DNA of 64,000 nucleotides from Heliocidaris tuberculata. Taxonomy: Eukaryota; Echinodermata; Echinoidea; Camarodonta; Echinometridae. Position 1 is the first letter of the stretch; each line of letters starts with the position of its first letter. Of the stretch, positions 32,570-43,432 are shown one piece after another. Location: contig CM046850.1 in the NCBI GenBank assembly GCA_025618425.1, positions 6,917,925-6,981,924 on the forward strand, in the 5' to 3' direction. The notes below the pieces were generated by a model, which did no database searches, was not told where the DNA came from, and saw nothing but the letters and a program-made list of their open reading frames with translations. The position numbers were made by a program, and so were the translations under genes.

Positions 32570-32945
32570 GTAAAACATTAATACTGTGGGATATTAGTAT
32601 GGTAAATAATTATGAAATTAAAATATTATATGAAATTAGTATGGTAAGAAATTGTACGTAGTATGGCGAGAGATTGGTATGGTAAGAAATAAAAGATATT
32701 AGTATGGTAAGAGATTAGTATGGCAAGAAATAAGAACGATAAGAAATTACTATGGTTAGAGATAGGTATGGTAAGAAATAAGTATGGTATGAAATTAGGA
32801 TTGTAAGAGATTACACGTGTGGTAAAAAAATAGCATGGTAAGAAATTAATACCGCAAGAGATTAGTATGGTAAGACATTTGCATGTTAAGAGATTACTCG
32901 TGTGGTAAAAATAAATATGATATTGGTAAGAGATTAGTGGAATTG
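32570..32945 (+). repeat. Minisatellite carrying the 5' splice-site motif
   Basis: About 19 degenerate units of 16-20 bases, TTAGTATGGTAAGARAT, beginning at the exon/intron border itself (AGTATG|GTAAAA). Each unit thus repeats the donor. The same array follows the orthologous exon in B (61251-61603 and 63240-63440). Confidence 0.85.
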
Positions 32946-33531
32946 CAAGGCGGGGGATGGGGGCAAGGGTGACAATGTGTACTTCAGTGAAAACAAATGC
33001 GTTTTATTTCTATTCACCTCTCGCAAGGTTTGTTCTCGCGTAAAAATTGAATCATGATTTTTTTGAGATTCTATTTTGATGAATTAAAAGCTGACACATA
33101 TTTTCCCTAAAAATACATTCGAGTTAATAGCACCCATAAAAGATTTTCTACGTGAAAAAATGCAGATAACGCCCCCATCATATGATCATTAAAGTTGAAA
33201 ATTGAAATAATTATAATTTAAAAATAAAAGGGAATATTGAACAATGGCACCATCCAAAACAAGGTCATTTCATTTTTTTTGTAGGGTATGAAGATCTCCC
33301 TATCTCTCAAGTGCCGCAACTATAAGTGACTTTAAGACTATTATACTTAAATAAGTTAAAGGCAGAAAGTGAAAATTGCATTAAAATGGGAAGGGCTAAG
33401 AGAATTATGTTAAAAATTGTTAGAGATATTCAAACGATAAACGAAAATAGAATGGATTTTTTCTAATTATTCTTATTTATTGAATGTTCGATATTGCATT
33501 TTTCATTTTAATTTCCTTGCTCCAATTTCAG
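32946..33531 (+). other. Intron, no feature
   Basis: AT-rich intron; the first 100 bases (AAGGCGGGGGATGGGGGCAA) recur in B at 63437, confirming that the introns are homologous. No gene seen. Confidence 0.6.
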
Positions 33532-33639
33532 GAATTTTTCCGTCTCGTATTTGACAAACTTCTGGATCCACAAAAGAACGATCTTTTCCGGTATATCAAC
33601 GAGCAAGATCCGAACCAGTCAAAGGTCTGGTTCCGTGAG
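33532..33639 (+). CDS. HECT N-lobe exon 2, paralogue A
   Basis: 108 bases, phase 0 both ends, acceptor CCAATTTCAG, donor GTAATG. Reads EFFRLVFDKLLDPQKNDLFR then YINEQDPNQSKVWFRE. EFF is the conserved HECT motif that follows DEGG. Confidence 0.93.
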
Positions 33640-34010
33640 GTAATGCATATTGGATGATCCATTGTCATTGCCTTTGTCAACGATTAGCACGAACAAGGAC
33701 GTTACATTGTCAATTCGTATAAAAATGGCATTCTTTCATGCATGGAAAACATTTGAATAAAATGCATGATATTGAGGGAAATAAATAGGAATAATTCAAA
33801 AGGATAATTCAAACTAGCTATATCATTTTACTGAAAATAAAATTGATATCACTGACATACAAAGTTTGGGAGTATATTATCAACAAAATAATACGCGTCA
33901 TATGAAATACACCATTTTTCTTTAACAAGTACAACTAGGTTTAGAAGTAATTCTAATACATGTAAACTTTAATCAATGTTTCATGCAAAATAATTATTTG
34001 AACACAACAG
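33640..34010 (+). other. Intron, no feature
   Basis: 370 bases of AT-rich intron. Nothing supported. Confidence 0.6.
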
Positions 34011-34135
34011 GAATGTTCCAGCACCAAGACAGCCAGGGTATGTGGTCTGCTGTTCGGGCTATCATTGTACAACCAGGCACTTGTTCCATTCCCCGCATTT
34101 CCACAACTTCTCTATGCCAAGCTGCTTGGAAAAGG
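34011..34135 (+). CDS. HECT N-lobe exon 3, paralogue A
   Basis: 125 bases, phase 0 in, phase 2 out, acceptor ACACAACAG, donor GTAGGT. Reads VCGLLFGLSLYNQALVPFPA then FPQLLYAKLLGK. This is the HECT GxxxGLAIYN...FPxxLYKKLL block. Confidence 0.93.
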
Positions 34136-34281
34136 GTAGGTCTCCAATCTTTCAAAGAAGCATAGGGTGTGTGTGTGTGTGGGGGGGGGGGGGGGTTGCG
34201 ATGATCGTCAAATCTTTTTTATTTGTAAACGTATGATTCTAAATGTCGTTTGCAATGTGACTATAAATGATTACCCCCCCC

Positions 34282-34315
<34 letters not shown>

Positions 34316-34654
34316 AGATGTGACATCCCTTCAGCATTTTCTGTCGGTAAATTTCTGACTTTTCAGGCCTTGTCATGCAGCAAAGCACAAAAAATGATGA
34401 AATTTTGGGGGACAAGTGCAAGACTTCAAGCTCTTTCAGCAATTGAACAAATCTGTAGATATCTGGTGTGGCTATTGTTCACATTTTGCTACGTATACAC
34501 ACCCAAAAAACAACAACAACCTACTTTCATATACACCTATATTTATGCCTGCCTCAAAAAAGTGATAAAAAAGATCCCTTTTGATTATTGTTCAAGAAAT
34601 GATGTGTACCATAATAACTATGCCTTGTCTTGTTTTTTTCTGTTTAATCTTAAG
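34136..34654 (+). other. Intron with poly-G, poly-C and poly-A
   Basis: Contains a (TG)n-G tract (34168-34196) and a C-A homopolymer (34274-34315). No exon needed for the phases. Confidence 0.6.
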
Positions 34655-34816
34655 CCCAAAGAGCGAAATAGAGGAAATTGAAGAGCTGGATAAGGACTTC
34701 GCAGATCAGATGTCGAAACTACTGAACGGGTCCGATGAATACGTGATGGAGAGTTGCTATGGTGACGAGCTCGAGCTAGACAGTGGGGAAAGAGTCGAGA
34801 TAACCAAAGCAAATGT
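34655..34816 (+). CDS. HECT exon 4, paralogue A
   Basis: 162 bases, 1-base start, phase 2 end, acceptor TTTAATCTTAAG, donor GTAAGA. Reads SEIEEIEELDKDFADQMSKL then LNGSDEYVMESCYGDELEL and ERVEITKANV. Matches the HECT region with LEDLKELDPxxxRSLQELL. The usual E2-binding FxLxF stretch is shortened and replaced by acidic residues. Confidence 0.85.
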
Positions 34817-34989
34817 GTAAGAAAAAAAAAAGTCTTACATGACTAATGTGATAAAAACTGAATTCCTTTCAAAAAGGTTTTCCACCTTAAGAGAATTATT
34901 ATACGAATTACCATGTTCTGTTTGATATTAAAACAAGAGTTGCCAATTTGACCATTAATTGTAATCCTGTGTGGCAGACTGTACTTATG

Positions 34990-36620
34990 CACACGAGGCG
35001 TCATTCTGCTGACGTAGGAATAACGCAATCGAAATGACGTGCCGTGTGCAACGGGCGTGGAAATTTCTATCACTTTTAAAGCATGTTTTAGAGGTTCCGT
35101 TTGAACAAAAATAGAAATTGTGACTGAAATGTATGCACGCATATGATTATTTTTCATTCATTGCCCATTATTGTCTTTGGCGCACGTCATTTTGGTTGCG
35201 CTATTACCTCAGCTAATCAAGACTGTAGATCCCGGCTAACACGAGGCGTTATTACGATTGCGACAGTACCTTCGCTAAACCCATACGCCAGTCATTCAAA
35301 GTATTGCTTGCACAGTTCATTTTGCGCTAACTTTTTAAACCATATCACCCTGTCTTGACGCGCAAAAGACCGTACCAGTCACAGACGCGGTCCTATAAAC
35401 GTCATTAAATGACGACTCGTGTAAGCCAGGCTGTTATGGAATACGCCAATTCAAAGAATTATTTGCGCTGTTCATTTTTGTATTCAACTTTGTAAACGAT
35501 GTCACTACCACATTGCGTATCAAACACTCCACCGGTCACAGACGCAGTCCTACATCACCGAAAGGCGCCACGTGTCCAACGGCTATTACTTTGTGTAATG
35601 CCAACATCCTTGGCCCCGTAAGAACTGAGATTAATCGCAACTTTAGAAATATGAGATTAATATCAATCGCAACTCTGTACATAAGACGTGGTAAAGCCTG
35701 ACTCACACAAAGGCGTCATTTGCTGAGCTTAGAACCGCGTCAGTAACTTGTAAGGTCTTTGTAGTTGTTGTTGTTGTGGTAATGTTTTGTTTGGTTTTGC
35801 GCGTCATTAAAGATTGATATCGTTAAAAAGGTGATTGCAAACTTGACAGTGGAAACAGTACTTTTAAAGTGATTGATTAACTTTGTGAAAAATTGTAAAA
35901 TCAGCTCAAATGCCAGTGAATTGTGTGCAGTCTTCTAACTACATATATAATTAAGGATATGTGAAAGTATTAGAGAAAATGGAACCCGTTTGTACTATCC
36001 TAAAAACGAGAAAATCGCGATCAATCGCTAGCGCAAGTCGCTCGGCTTCTTCGCTGCGCTGCAGTCACAAAAACCAAGCACCAGCGCTTGGCGATTTCAG
36101 AGCGGGTTTCCAGCCCGTACGGTATTCTGTGATAGAGCGAGGTATGCCAACCGTAAGAGTTATTTAGGGTTCGGTGGCACTCTATCCCGACATCAATGTT
36201 CAATCGTAAATATCTTGATATATAAACGACCGATCAGCTTATAAAACTCAGGCGATTCCTGTCTGAGCTAAAGGTTTGCAATTATGATTATAGCATTAGC
36301 TGGAACAGTGATTTTTTTTTCAATCCTGGGCAAAGTTAATCAATGCCTTTAATGTCTGGCGTATGGGTTAATTTCCTTCATAGACTAGATTAGCAGAGGT
36401 AGTGACGCAATCGGAATGACGCTGGGACTGCGTCAGTGACTTGCACGGACTTTGGGGTTTCTTGGAAGAGTGATATCGTTTAAAAAGTGATTGCAAAATG
36501 AACATTACAAATAATACTTTTAATAACTGCCGTATGGGTTCATTGCCTTCACAGGATCAGTTAGCTCAGGTACTGACGCAATCAAAATGACGACCCGGGT
36601 AAGCCGGGCTTAAGAGATTG
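34990..36620. repeat. Inverted array of about 190-base modules in intron
   Basis: Modules with TAACACGAGGCGTTATTACG, TACGCCAGTCATTCAAAG and TTTTAAACCATATCACC run in one direction at about 34990-35620 and in reverse complement at 35700-36620 (AAGTGATTGCAAAATGAAC, ACTGACGCAATCAAAATGAC). Each side has two to three diverged units. Probably arms of one or more foldback-type elements. Confidence 0.65.
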
Positions 36621-36720
36621 GAGACTGTAAATTTTTGATTGATTGGCGGACTTACGATTGATTTCGATCAATCGCAACTCTTTATAAGACAGGGCTCTGA
36701 CTTGTCTTGTTTTCTCACAG

Positions 36721-36895
36721 ACACCTTCATGTAAAGAAGAAGGTACGACATTTCCTAGCTCCGTCGCAATTTGCCGCCTTCCAACAAGGATTCAACAAGG
36801 TCTGGGACACCGCCATTTTGAATATCTTCAGCCCCGTCGAGCTGGAAGCCTATGTAAATGGCGAGGAATGTTTCGATTGGATCGCCCTTGAGAAG
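36721..36895 (+). CDS. HECT exon 5, paralogue A
   Basis: 175 bases, 1-base start, phase 0 end, acceptor TTTTCTCACAG, donor GTAGGC. Reads VKKKVRHFLAPSQFAAFQQG then FNKVWDTAILNIFSPVELEA and ECFDWIALEK. Matches the HECT QxxAFxxGFxxV...LxLFxPxELxxxxxG block that joins the two lobes. Confidence 0.93.
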
Positions 36896-37523
36896 GTAGG
36901 CTATTCAGAACAAGATGACCAACCGTACACTTTCAGAGTTTGAAGGTGGAGGGGTGGGGGGCAGAACCTTTGCTCTGCCAACCAACGTCCATATAAAATA
37001 CTTATTCGGTTATGATAATTAAGATAAATTCGAAATTAAACTTGTTGAGTATGATGCTATACTCTATGTGCCAAATATTTATTTTTCACTTTGTTTTTTA
37101 AATATCTGAGAGGAATTTCAAATCGAGTTCTGTCGCTCTTACCTATCTGAGCCCAAGCTAACTGCACTCACAGATGCTCGATAAATAGGCGCATAGGCCA
37201 TTGTCCTTTGATTTTCACACATATGCCTAGTGGCATCACGTTTGAATTTGCATCACATGAATTTACTGCCCTTGTGAAATTGACAAAATATGAATTTAAT
37301 TATTTACCTTTTCTATCAAGTAGCTGACTGGGCAATTAAATTCGTAGATCATTTATTTATTAATGGATCCGAATCTAATTTGAATACCAGTACATCAACC
37401 CCCCAAAAAAACCCCCCCCCCCCAAAAAAAAAAATGTTTTAAATTAATAATTTACCGATGAACTTTTTTTACTTGGCACTGATGGTTTATATATATATAT
37501 TATCTTATTGTGATTGTCTCCAG
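36896..37523 (+). other. Intron, no feature
   Basis: AT-rich intron with a C/A homopolymer near 37400-37435 and a (TA)n tract near 37490. No gene seen. Confidence 0.6.
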
Positions 37524-37626
37524 TCTACATGGTATTTAGAGCCGTACACAGACTCACATCCAACAATCAAGATGTTCTGGGAGGTCTTTCACGCTCTCGA
37601 CGATGGCATGAAAAGAAAGTTTCTAG
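37524..37626 (+). CDS. HECT exon 6, paralogue A
   Basis: 103 bases, phase 0 in, phase 1 out, acceptor GATTGTCTCCAG, donor GTAAGT. Reads STWYLEPYTDSHPTIKMFWE then VFHALDDGMKRKFL, the HECT Y...HPxxxxFWxxxxxxxxxxxxxFL block. Confidence 0.95.
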
Positions 37627-38109
37627 GTAAGTCGGAAACTTTTGCAAAATCTTGATTTGTTATTAGAGATACACATTTTCAATTAGCGGCATAGGGGGAA
37701 GGCATAGTGACCCCCTCCCCTCCCCCTTCCGTCAGCCTCAGATTTTCCCCCATGCTTTCCCTTTCCGGGTCCCAATTATTTCTTGAACTCAGCATTTCTC
37801 AGTTTGCATCTTGTTTAAAATCCTGATTCCCACACTGTATTTCATTTCTTCTTCTTCTTTTCTTTTTTGAGCAAAAAAAATAAAAAAATAATGAAAATAA
37901 ATAAATAAATAAATTGTACTTGGCGAGGTCAATCTTAGATTGATTGGTTAAACGTTAAACATGTTTAGAAATTTTATACCCTTTTTTCCTTTCACGTTGA
38001 AGTGAAACAGAATGAAAGATACTGAACTGAGAAATAAACGATACTCGGAATGGACTGCATAATGGATTTAAATCACTACCATGAATGCCTTTGCTTCGAT
38101 CTCTTGCAG
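37627..38109 (+). other. Intron, no feature
   Basis: C-rich then T-rich and (AAAT)n intron. Open frame on the - strand is not supported by any family. Confidence 0.6.
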
Positions 38110-38339
38110 TATTCGTCGTGGGGTCTGATCGCGTACCGATCGGTGGATTGACGAACCTAGGACTCATCATCCATAAACTCTCGGTCCAGACAGGCAAATC
38201 ACGTAGGTTATCGAGGCTATGCCCTGTGGCCCATTGCTGTGATGACGACCCATACCGCCGCACTTTAGAACTCCCCATGTACAACAGTAAGGAACTCATC
38301 GAGGATCGCTTAATGGCTACTCTGTCGATCGTTCCGTAA
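38110..38339 (+). CDS. HECT C-lobe, last exon, paralogue A
   Basis: 2-base start after TCTCTTGCAG, stop TAA at 38337-38339. Reads VFVVGSDRVPIGGLTNLGLI, then a basic stretch, LCPVAHCCDDDPYRRTLELP and MYNSKELIEDRLMATLSIVP. The GSDRxPxGG loop is canonical. The catalytic motif is normally PxAHTCFNxLxLPxY: here it is AHCC (Cys codon 38238-38240, with an extra Cys before it) followed by about five additional residues before LELP. The tail ends early and lacks the usual Gly-Phe near position -4. Ligase activity may be altered; the family call is firm. Confidence 0.93.
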
Positions 38340-38364
38340 CTGCCCATTTCACATTGCTTAGCAG

Positions 38365-39131
38365 CAGTTGCATAACTAGGGGTAATGGCACCAGGGGCAA
38401 ACAATGAAATTCCGCCCGCACTCAAACATATCTAAATAACTATACAAGCGAGGGACCAAATATGCGACCGAGTGGTAGGTTTTTTTTTTGGTTTTTTTTT
38501 TGTTATTTGTTTTTTGTTGCATTTTTAACCCTTAAAAACCTTATTTCAAATGATTTTTACCCCTGAAAATTCGCAAGGGAACACTATCAAGCGGAAGAGT
38601 TTCGAATTTTAAACATAGTTGAACGGTTTTCTATTCACTTCATCCTCAAGTGAGCCATAAAATTAACGAAAACCATGGAGAAATATAATAAAGGATTCAG
38701 GTATGCAACCGGAAGTGTTTCAAACGTTGAAGCTTTGCAATGCTATTTTATCCAGTCTATTTTATATTTGGAGTGCAATATTTAACAAGAGGCTGGTGAA
38801 ACTCATCTAATAATGTAGCAATACAACGAGAATGACATTTTCTTTCAAATTTTGAACCTTTAAAAACCGCCATTTACAATCTATATCCTATTCTGGGCGC
38901 GAAATTACGGGATCCTGAAACAACATATGCGAGGGAGCAAAGCGAGTCTTAGAAAATTTTCGCATTTTAAATCCTCAAAATCTATTTCTAATGTAATTAC
39001 TTTCTTATTGGGGGCGTATAAATACTTAGGGATCGTAATTTTTTCTTCCTTTCCCCTCCATTTTCTCTCTTTCTCTCCCGTTTGCGTATTTGCGCCCCAT
39101 ATAAGTGCCAACTGGGACACGTGCTCCTGCC
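38365..39131. mobile_element. hAT-like MITE after paralogue A
   Basis: Begins CAGTTGCATAACTAGGGG and ends CCCCTTAGATACGCCACTG, imperfect inverted ends. Flanked by CTTAGCAG on the left and CTTAGCAT on the right, an 8-base target duplication with one mismatch, as expected for hAT. No coding capacity. An AATAAA at 38687-38692 is the first possible poly(A) signal after the stop of paralogue A and lies inside this element. Confidence 0.75.
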
Positions 39132-39853
39132 CCCCTTAGATACGCCACTGCTTAGCATTGATGGATGCAGGAGGAGGGGAATGTATGATCAAAACTTTTA
39201 GGAATGGAAGAGGCGCGCGCCCCTCTACTCTGGGTTTAATTTTCTCAAAACATGTATCAACGCGGGCACCCACTCTATTTTGTAATTTTGAATCAGCGAC
39301 TATGTCGCTTCATATGAGATTTTAATTCTTATAAAATATATCACATTTATGTGCCTTCTGCCAGATCAATGACTGTACCATGTGTACAGTAAAGATAATA
39401 TAAATCATATTCATTTATGTATATATCTATTCGCAGATAAAATGACATTCATATCACGAAGTGAGGTAACATCGTCATAATGCCAAAACAAAGTTTAATT
39501 TAGTGAAGACTGCGATAATCAGATATATATTCCCTGGTTATCGTGGCCTTGAATGAATATTCTCATTACAACGAAATATCAAAAGTGGGCCCCGTATTAA
39601 ACACAAAGATTTGCAATCTATTGGCAATAACCAATCAAGATCATCGTTGCATGCACATATTGTTTAAAATTATTATTTTTATGATAACAAATGGAGAAGT
39701 GCAAATCGCGAGAAACTATGTTATTTTTATTTTTCTTTTAAATTAAAAAAGAAAGAAAGAAAGAAAGAAGAAGAAAACAAAAATCTTTCTCGGTCTATGA
39801 GTGATACGGTCATCCAATGGCCTACACTGTTCATAAGTTTAATCAAATATATC
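39132..39853. other. Intergenic, no feature
   Basis: AT-rich sequence with a (GAAA)n tract near 39750. No supported gene. Confidence 0.5.
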
Positions 39854-39861
39854 GGTTCTGT

Positions 39862-40323
39862 CCATCGATCTCTACCTTACGTGCATATCGCATCCTACGC
39901 ACGGCTCTATGCGAGCAGTTGATGCAGCCGCACAGCCAAAATTAGGAGCCCTACACTTAAACACATGCGCAGGGCCGCGTGGGACATAGCGTGGGACATC
40001 GTCTGCTGTGTACGATTCCAGTGTACTCCTATTCGAAAGATACGTGGTTTGATTTTTTTTATTAAAAAAAACAGATATTATACCAATTTTCACATTACAT
40101 CGCCTCTAGAATTTGTAAGGGTACACTTGGTTTGCCTGATTTTGCAGTTAATTCGTGGAAAAAGACTTCACAGTGCTGAACTATTTGATTCTAAAAAATG
40201 CATAAAATTGTATTTAAACAGCTAGCGGTGGTGTTTTTCTGCGAGCCCAAACACGGCTAGCTTTGGGCTCGCGGTCGCATCAGACGTAGGGGGCGTTGCT
40301 TTATCCACTTGGTAGAGATCGAT
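39862..40323. mobile_element. MITE with 8-base target duplication
   Basis: Starts CCATCGATCTCTACC and ends GGTAGAGATCGAT, inverted. GGTTCTGT occurs directly before (39854-39861) and directly after (40324-40331). A short GC-richer patch lies inside. No coding capacity. Confidence 0.7.
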
Positions 40324-40421
40324 GGTTCTGTCAGGCCTCTTGGTGTTGGTTATGAATGTCACTGTTGCTCACCCCCCCCCCCCCCCCCCCCCCATTAATT
40401 AATACCTATACACAGAACTGG

Positions 40422-40567
40422 GGCCCGTTGCACAAAACTGGCGTTTGAACGCAACTCAGGAAAATCAAACGCAACTTTATTTTTCAGCCAATCAGAAGTG
40501 CGCATTAAGGACTTGCGTTTAGTTTTTAGGAGTTGCGATTAAACGCACGTTTTGTGTAACGGGCCTC
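40422..40567. mobile_element. Palindromic MITE (GGCCCGTTGCACAAAA ends)
   Basis: Inverted ends GGCCCGTTGCACAAAACTGG and TTTTGTGTAACGGGCC, with inner AACGCAACTC/GAGTTGCGATT arms around a CCAATCAGA loop. Preceded by a long poly-C. About 145 bases. Confidence 0.75.
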
Positions 40568-40824
40568 TGGTCGAGGGCTATCCAAATATTCGGTAGACCC
40601 ATACTTCAGGATGACTATATAACTGATGCAGAATCCTTTATGAAACGTAAATCTTCACTTCAAAAACCAACGGTAATTTGAGAAACTTACTCCCAAATTC
40701 ACTAGGGAATTTAAGAAATGTAAAAGGCAAAAATTTCAAAATCTTGTTACAACGCGATGATCTATGTTTCTAGCTTTCGGTACTGTGTATACAATTCAAC
40801 CATTTCATATTTTATGAAGAAGAA

Positions 40825-41324
40825 NNNNNNNNNNNNNNNNNNNNNNNNNNNNNNNNNNNNNNNNNNNNNNNNNNNNNNNNNNNNNNNNNNNNNNNNNNNN
40901 NNNNNNNNNNNNNNNNNNNNNNNNNNNNNNNNNNNNNNNNNNNNNNNNNNNNNNNNNNNNNNNNNNNNNNNNNNNNNNNNNNNNNNNNNNNNNNNNNNNN
41001 NNNNNNNNNNNNNNNNNNNNNNNNNNNNNNNNNNNNNNNNNNNNNNNNNNNNNNNNNNNNNNNNNNNNNNNNNNNNNNNNNNNNNNNNNNNNNNNNNNNN
41101 NNNNNNNNNNNNNNNNNNNNNNNNNNNNNNNNNNNNNNNNNNNNNNNNNNNNNNNNNNNNNNNNNNNNNNNNNNNNNNNNNNNNNNNNNNNNNNNNNNNN
41201 NNNNNNNNNNNNNNNNNNNNNNNNNNNNNNNNNNNNNNNNNNNNNNNNNNNNNNNNNNNNNNNNNNNNNNNNNNNNNNNNNNNNNNNNNNNNNNNNNNNN
41301 NNNNNNNNNNNNNNNNNNNNNNNN
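40825..41324. other. Assembly gap, 500 N
   Basis: Exactly 500 N, the usual placeholder for a gap of unknown length. The first exons of paralogue B could lie in it. Confidence 0.99.
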
Positions 41325-41640
41325 CGAGGACTCTCAAACAGATATTTACCTGCAGATCGCAAATTAGTTCGAGGATTATAAGGAGTCAGCAAGTTTGAAA
41401 TGTACACAGGGGCAGATCCGTACATTGCCTTCCATGTACAAAATAATTTTGTATTCTGTTTTACAGGAAGCCAGTGCAGTGCAATAAGCAAGTGTAGGGG
41501 TTATGTGGTCAAACTTTTTACCCCTTGATAGAATACGTGCAGCAGAATTCTTAGCATATTGTAATTTCTTAAATGATGTTGAGTTATACCATCTCCCGAC
41601 ACAATCATCAGTAGCCGGCTCTCTAGTACCAACCAACTCT
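41325..41640 (-). pseudogene. Non-LTR RT C-terminal fragment
   Basis: On the - strand: LQYAKNSAARILSRGKKFDH then a frameshift and IALHWLPVKQNTKLFCTWKA, GSAPVYISNLLTPYNPRTNL. This is the C-terminal end of a CR1/jockey-type RT protein, broken and cut by the N gap. Confidence 0.7.
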
Positions 41641-43075
41641 CAACAGCAGTACCTGAATGGTCTTCCATCATCCAGAAACGCAGCCAGGTTGACAGTTCTT
41701 CCTGGATTTCCAGAAGGCCTTCGACAGGGTGCCCCATCTGCGACTATGCACTAAGCTTCGTTATTATGGCATAACAGGTGATGCACTCAACTGACCTAAG
41801 AGCAGCACAAATACCTAGGAGTGACGGTCAATGCTAGGTACTTGTATTCATGCGCCCTCGGTATTCGATCATCTTGAAGATGGTATTGAAACTTATATGG
41901 GAGGTATGCTCTTCCAAGTAATCGATAGAACAGCACATTTCTTCACATTTGAAGCTCGTCAGCCAGGTTGACGACCAGGTGGATAACTGCTGGAGGTCTT
42001 GTTGCAGTGTGTGACGGTCCGAGTTTGTCTTATTTTCTCTGTAGATAACACCCTATGGATGACACAATCATCGGCGGATAGCCGGATACTCGAATATCGT
42101 CGGGCCAATCACAGAACCTTGCGGCACTCATGATGTAACATCCTTCCATTGGGACTGAGATCCATCAGCAACCACATGCTTGCTGTCTGTTGGTGAGAAT
42201 GACATGATACAGTTGAGTGTCACCTGTTATGCCATGATAACAAAGCTTAGTGCATAGTCGATGGTACGTGGGGCACCTTGTCGAAGTGTTTCTGGAAATC
42301 CAGAAAGACAGCGTCAACCTGGCTGCATTTCTGGATGATGGAAGACCAGTCATGTACTGCTTTTGAGAGTTGGTTAGTAGTAAAGAGCCCTTGGCGGAAG
42401 CCATGCTGTGCATATGATGATGTTTTTAGATGCAAGGTGGAGACATGGCTAAGGATGATGTTCTCCATAGCCTTACAGCATTATTCTGGTGAGCGAAATA
42501 GGCCGGTAATTTGAAGGCTCACTCTTGTCGCCTTACTTGTGCACCCGAGAGACGAGCGCATGCCTCCACTGTGATGGGATTTCAGAGTTGTAGCTCTAGT
42601 GGTACAGGAAGGAGATAACAACAGAGGTTTCATGGGCTTATAAGCTTCAGGAGTCTGGGTGGATTTTAAGTCCTATAAATGTATATGTGTTATCGAAGCA
42701 TACGTAGGGTGGTCTTTCGATAGAATTGGTTGAGTATTTCGTGATTAAACACTGTCTGAAAGTATCCATTTAAAGCCTCGGCCTTGTCTTTAGCTGTAGC
42801 ACAAAACTTGGTAGAAACGCGTAGATATGACACTCTGGACAGTGTGTTCGGAGCGGCAGCATTTGATGAAGACTAGAAGGTTTTTTGATTTTCTGTGGGA
42901 CTGGTCCCAGTGATGTTGTTTATGTAGTCACAATGAGCCTCGTGAACAATTTTGGTGACTTGGTTTCTGAATCTCCAAGATGTCTCCCAGGTAGCCGCAC
43001 TAGTAGACTGACGTCGCGCTTCCTGAAGAAAATACCCCTCTCCCTTTTCCTCGTCTGCCGTATAGTAATTCACAC
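41640..43075 (-). pseudogene. Decayed non-LTR RT fragments
   Basis: Two overlapping remnants. At 42468-42247 on the - strand: SSYAQHGFRQGLFTTNQLSK, HDWSSIIQKCSQVDAVFLDF and FDKVPHV, an RT motif A region. At 41660-41770 a related piece appears in partly inverted order. Around 42900-43070 another - strand piece (IVHEAHCDYINNITGTS) fits an RT connection region. Many frame breaks. Confidence 0.6.
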
Positions 43076-43264
43076 GGTTTAGAAAGTAGGCTATAAGTTA
43101 AACCAAGTTTAAGTTATGATTATGACCCATTGTGAGCCATTTTTTCTAAGTGCTTGTGAGAGTATAAAGTTAGGTCCAGGCTATCTTTTCGTAAAGAAGG
43201 TTCAATGATAAATCATTTTCCATTGGCTGTCATTTATGCTTTCTCTCTCTGTCTCTCTCTCTAT

Positions 43265-43400
43265 CTATGTAGAGGTGTTGTGGATCAGTGGATAAGTCCC
43301 CGGACTTTGAACCACGAATCCCACCGCAGCACTAGCGTCTTTTGGCAAGACGTCAATCTACATTTGCAACTCTCCACCCAGGTGTTAATTTTTTAAATTT
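43265..43400 (+). mobile_element. tRNA-derived SINE-like repeat, second copy
   Basis: GTGTTGTGGATCAGTGG resembles an A box and ACTTTGAACCACGAATCCC a B box region. The tail (TCTTTTGGCAAG...CATTTGCAACTCTCCACCC) is shared with 2150-2210. No intact tRNA fold was established. Confidence 0.5.
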
Positions 43401-43432
43401 TTTTTTGTACTGTAATTTTTTTGTTCGGTCAG

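Larger units (their letters stand above)
405..38339 (+). other. HERC3/4-like E3 ubiquitin ligase gene, 3' part (paralogue A)
   Basis: Span of a multi-exon gene whose 5' (RCC1) part lies before the window. Exons joined by GT-AG introns with matching phases encode, in order, a HERC linker (IFSS/VFSS-type motif, LDLKAAR segment, LLECPIF segment, WWKF segment, FYIPDL segment, SYPFLID segment) and a full HECT domain with stop at 38337-38339. HECT ligases form a thioester with ubiquitin on a C-lobe cysteine and pass it to substrates; HERC proteins are usually cytosolic or vesicle-associated. The match to HERC3/HERC4 rests on recognised motifs, not on a search. About 38 kb is mostly repeat-filled intron. 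Exons in the first 7 kb are duplicated, so the exact mRNA is uncertain. Confidence 0.85.

Noticed and set aside
34366..34450. Possible extra HECT exon after TTTTCAG
   Set aside because: Exons 34011-34135 and 34655-34816 already join in phase, and this stretch gives no HECT-like protein.
43265..43400. Possible tRNA gene
   Set aside because: A-box- and B-box-like words are present, but no cloverleaf could be paired and a second copy shares the tail, so a SINE is more likely.
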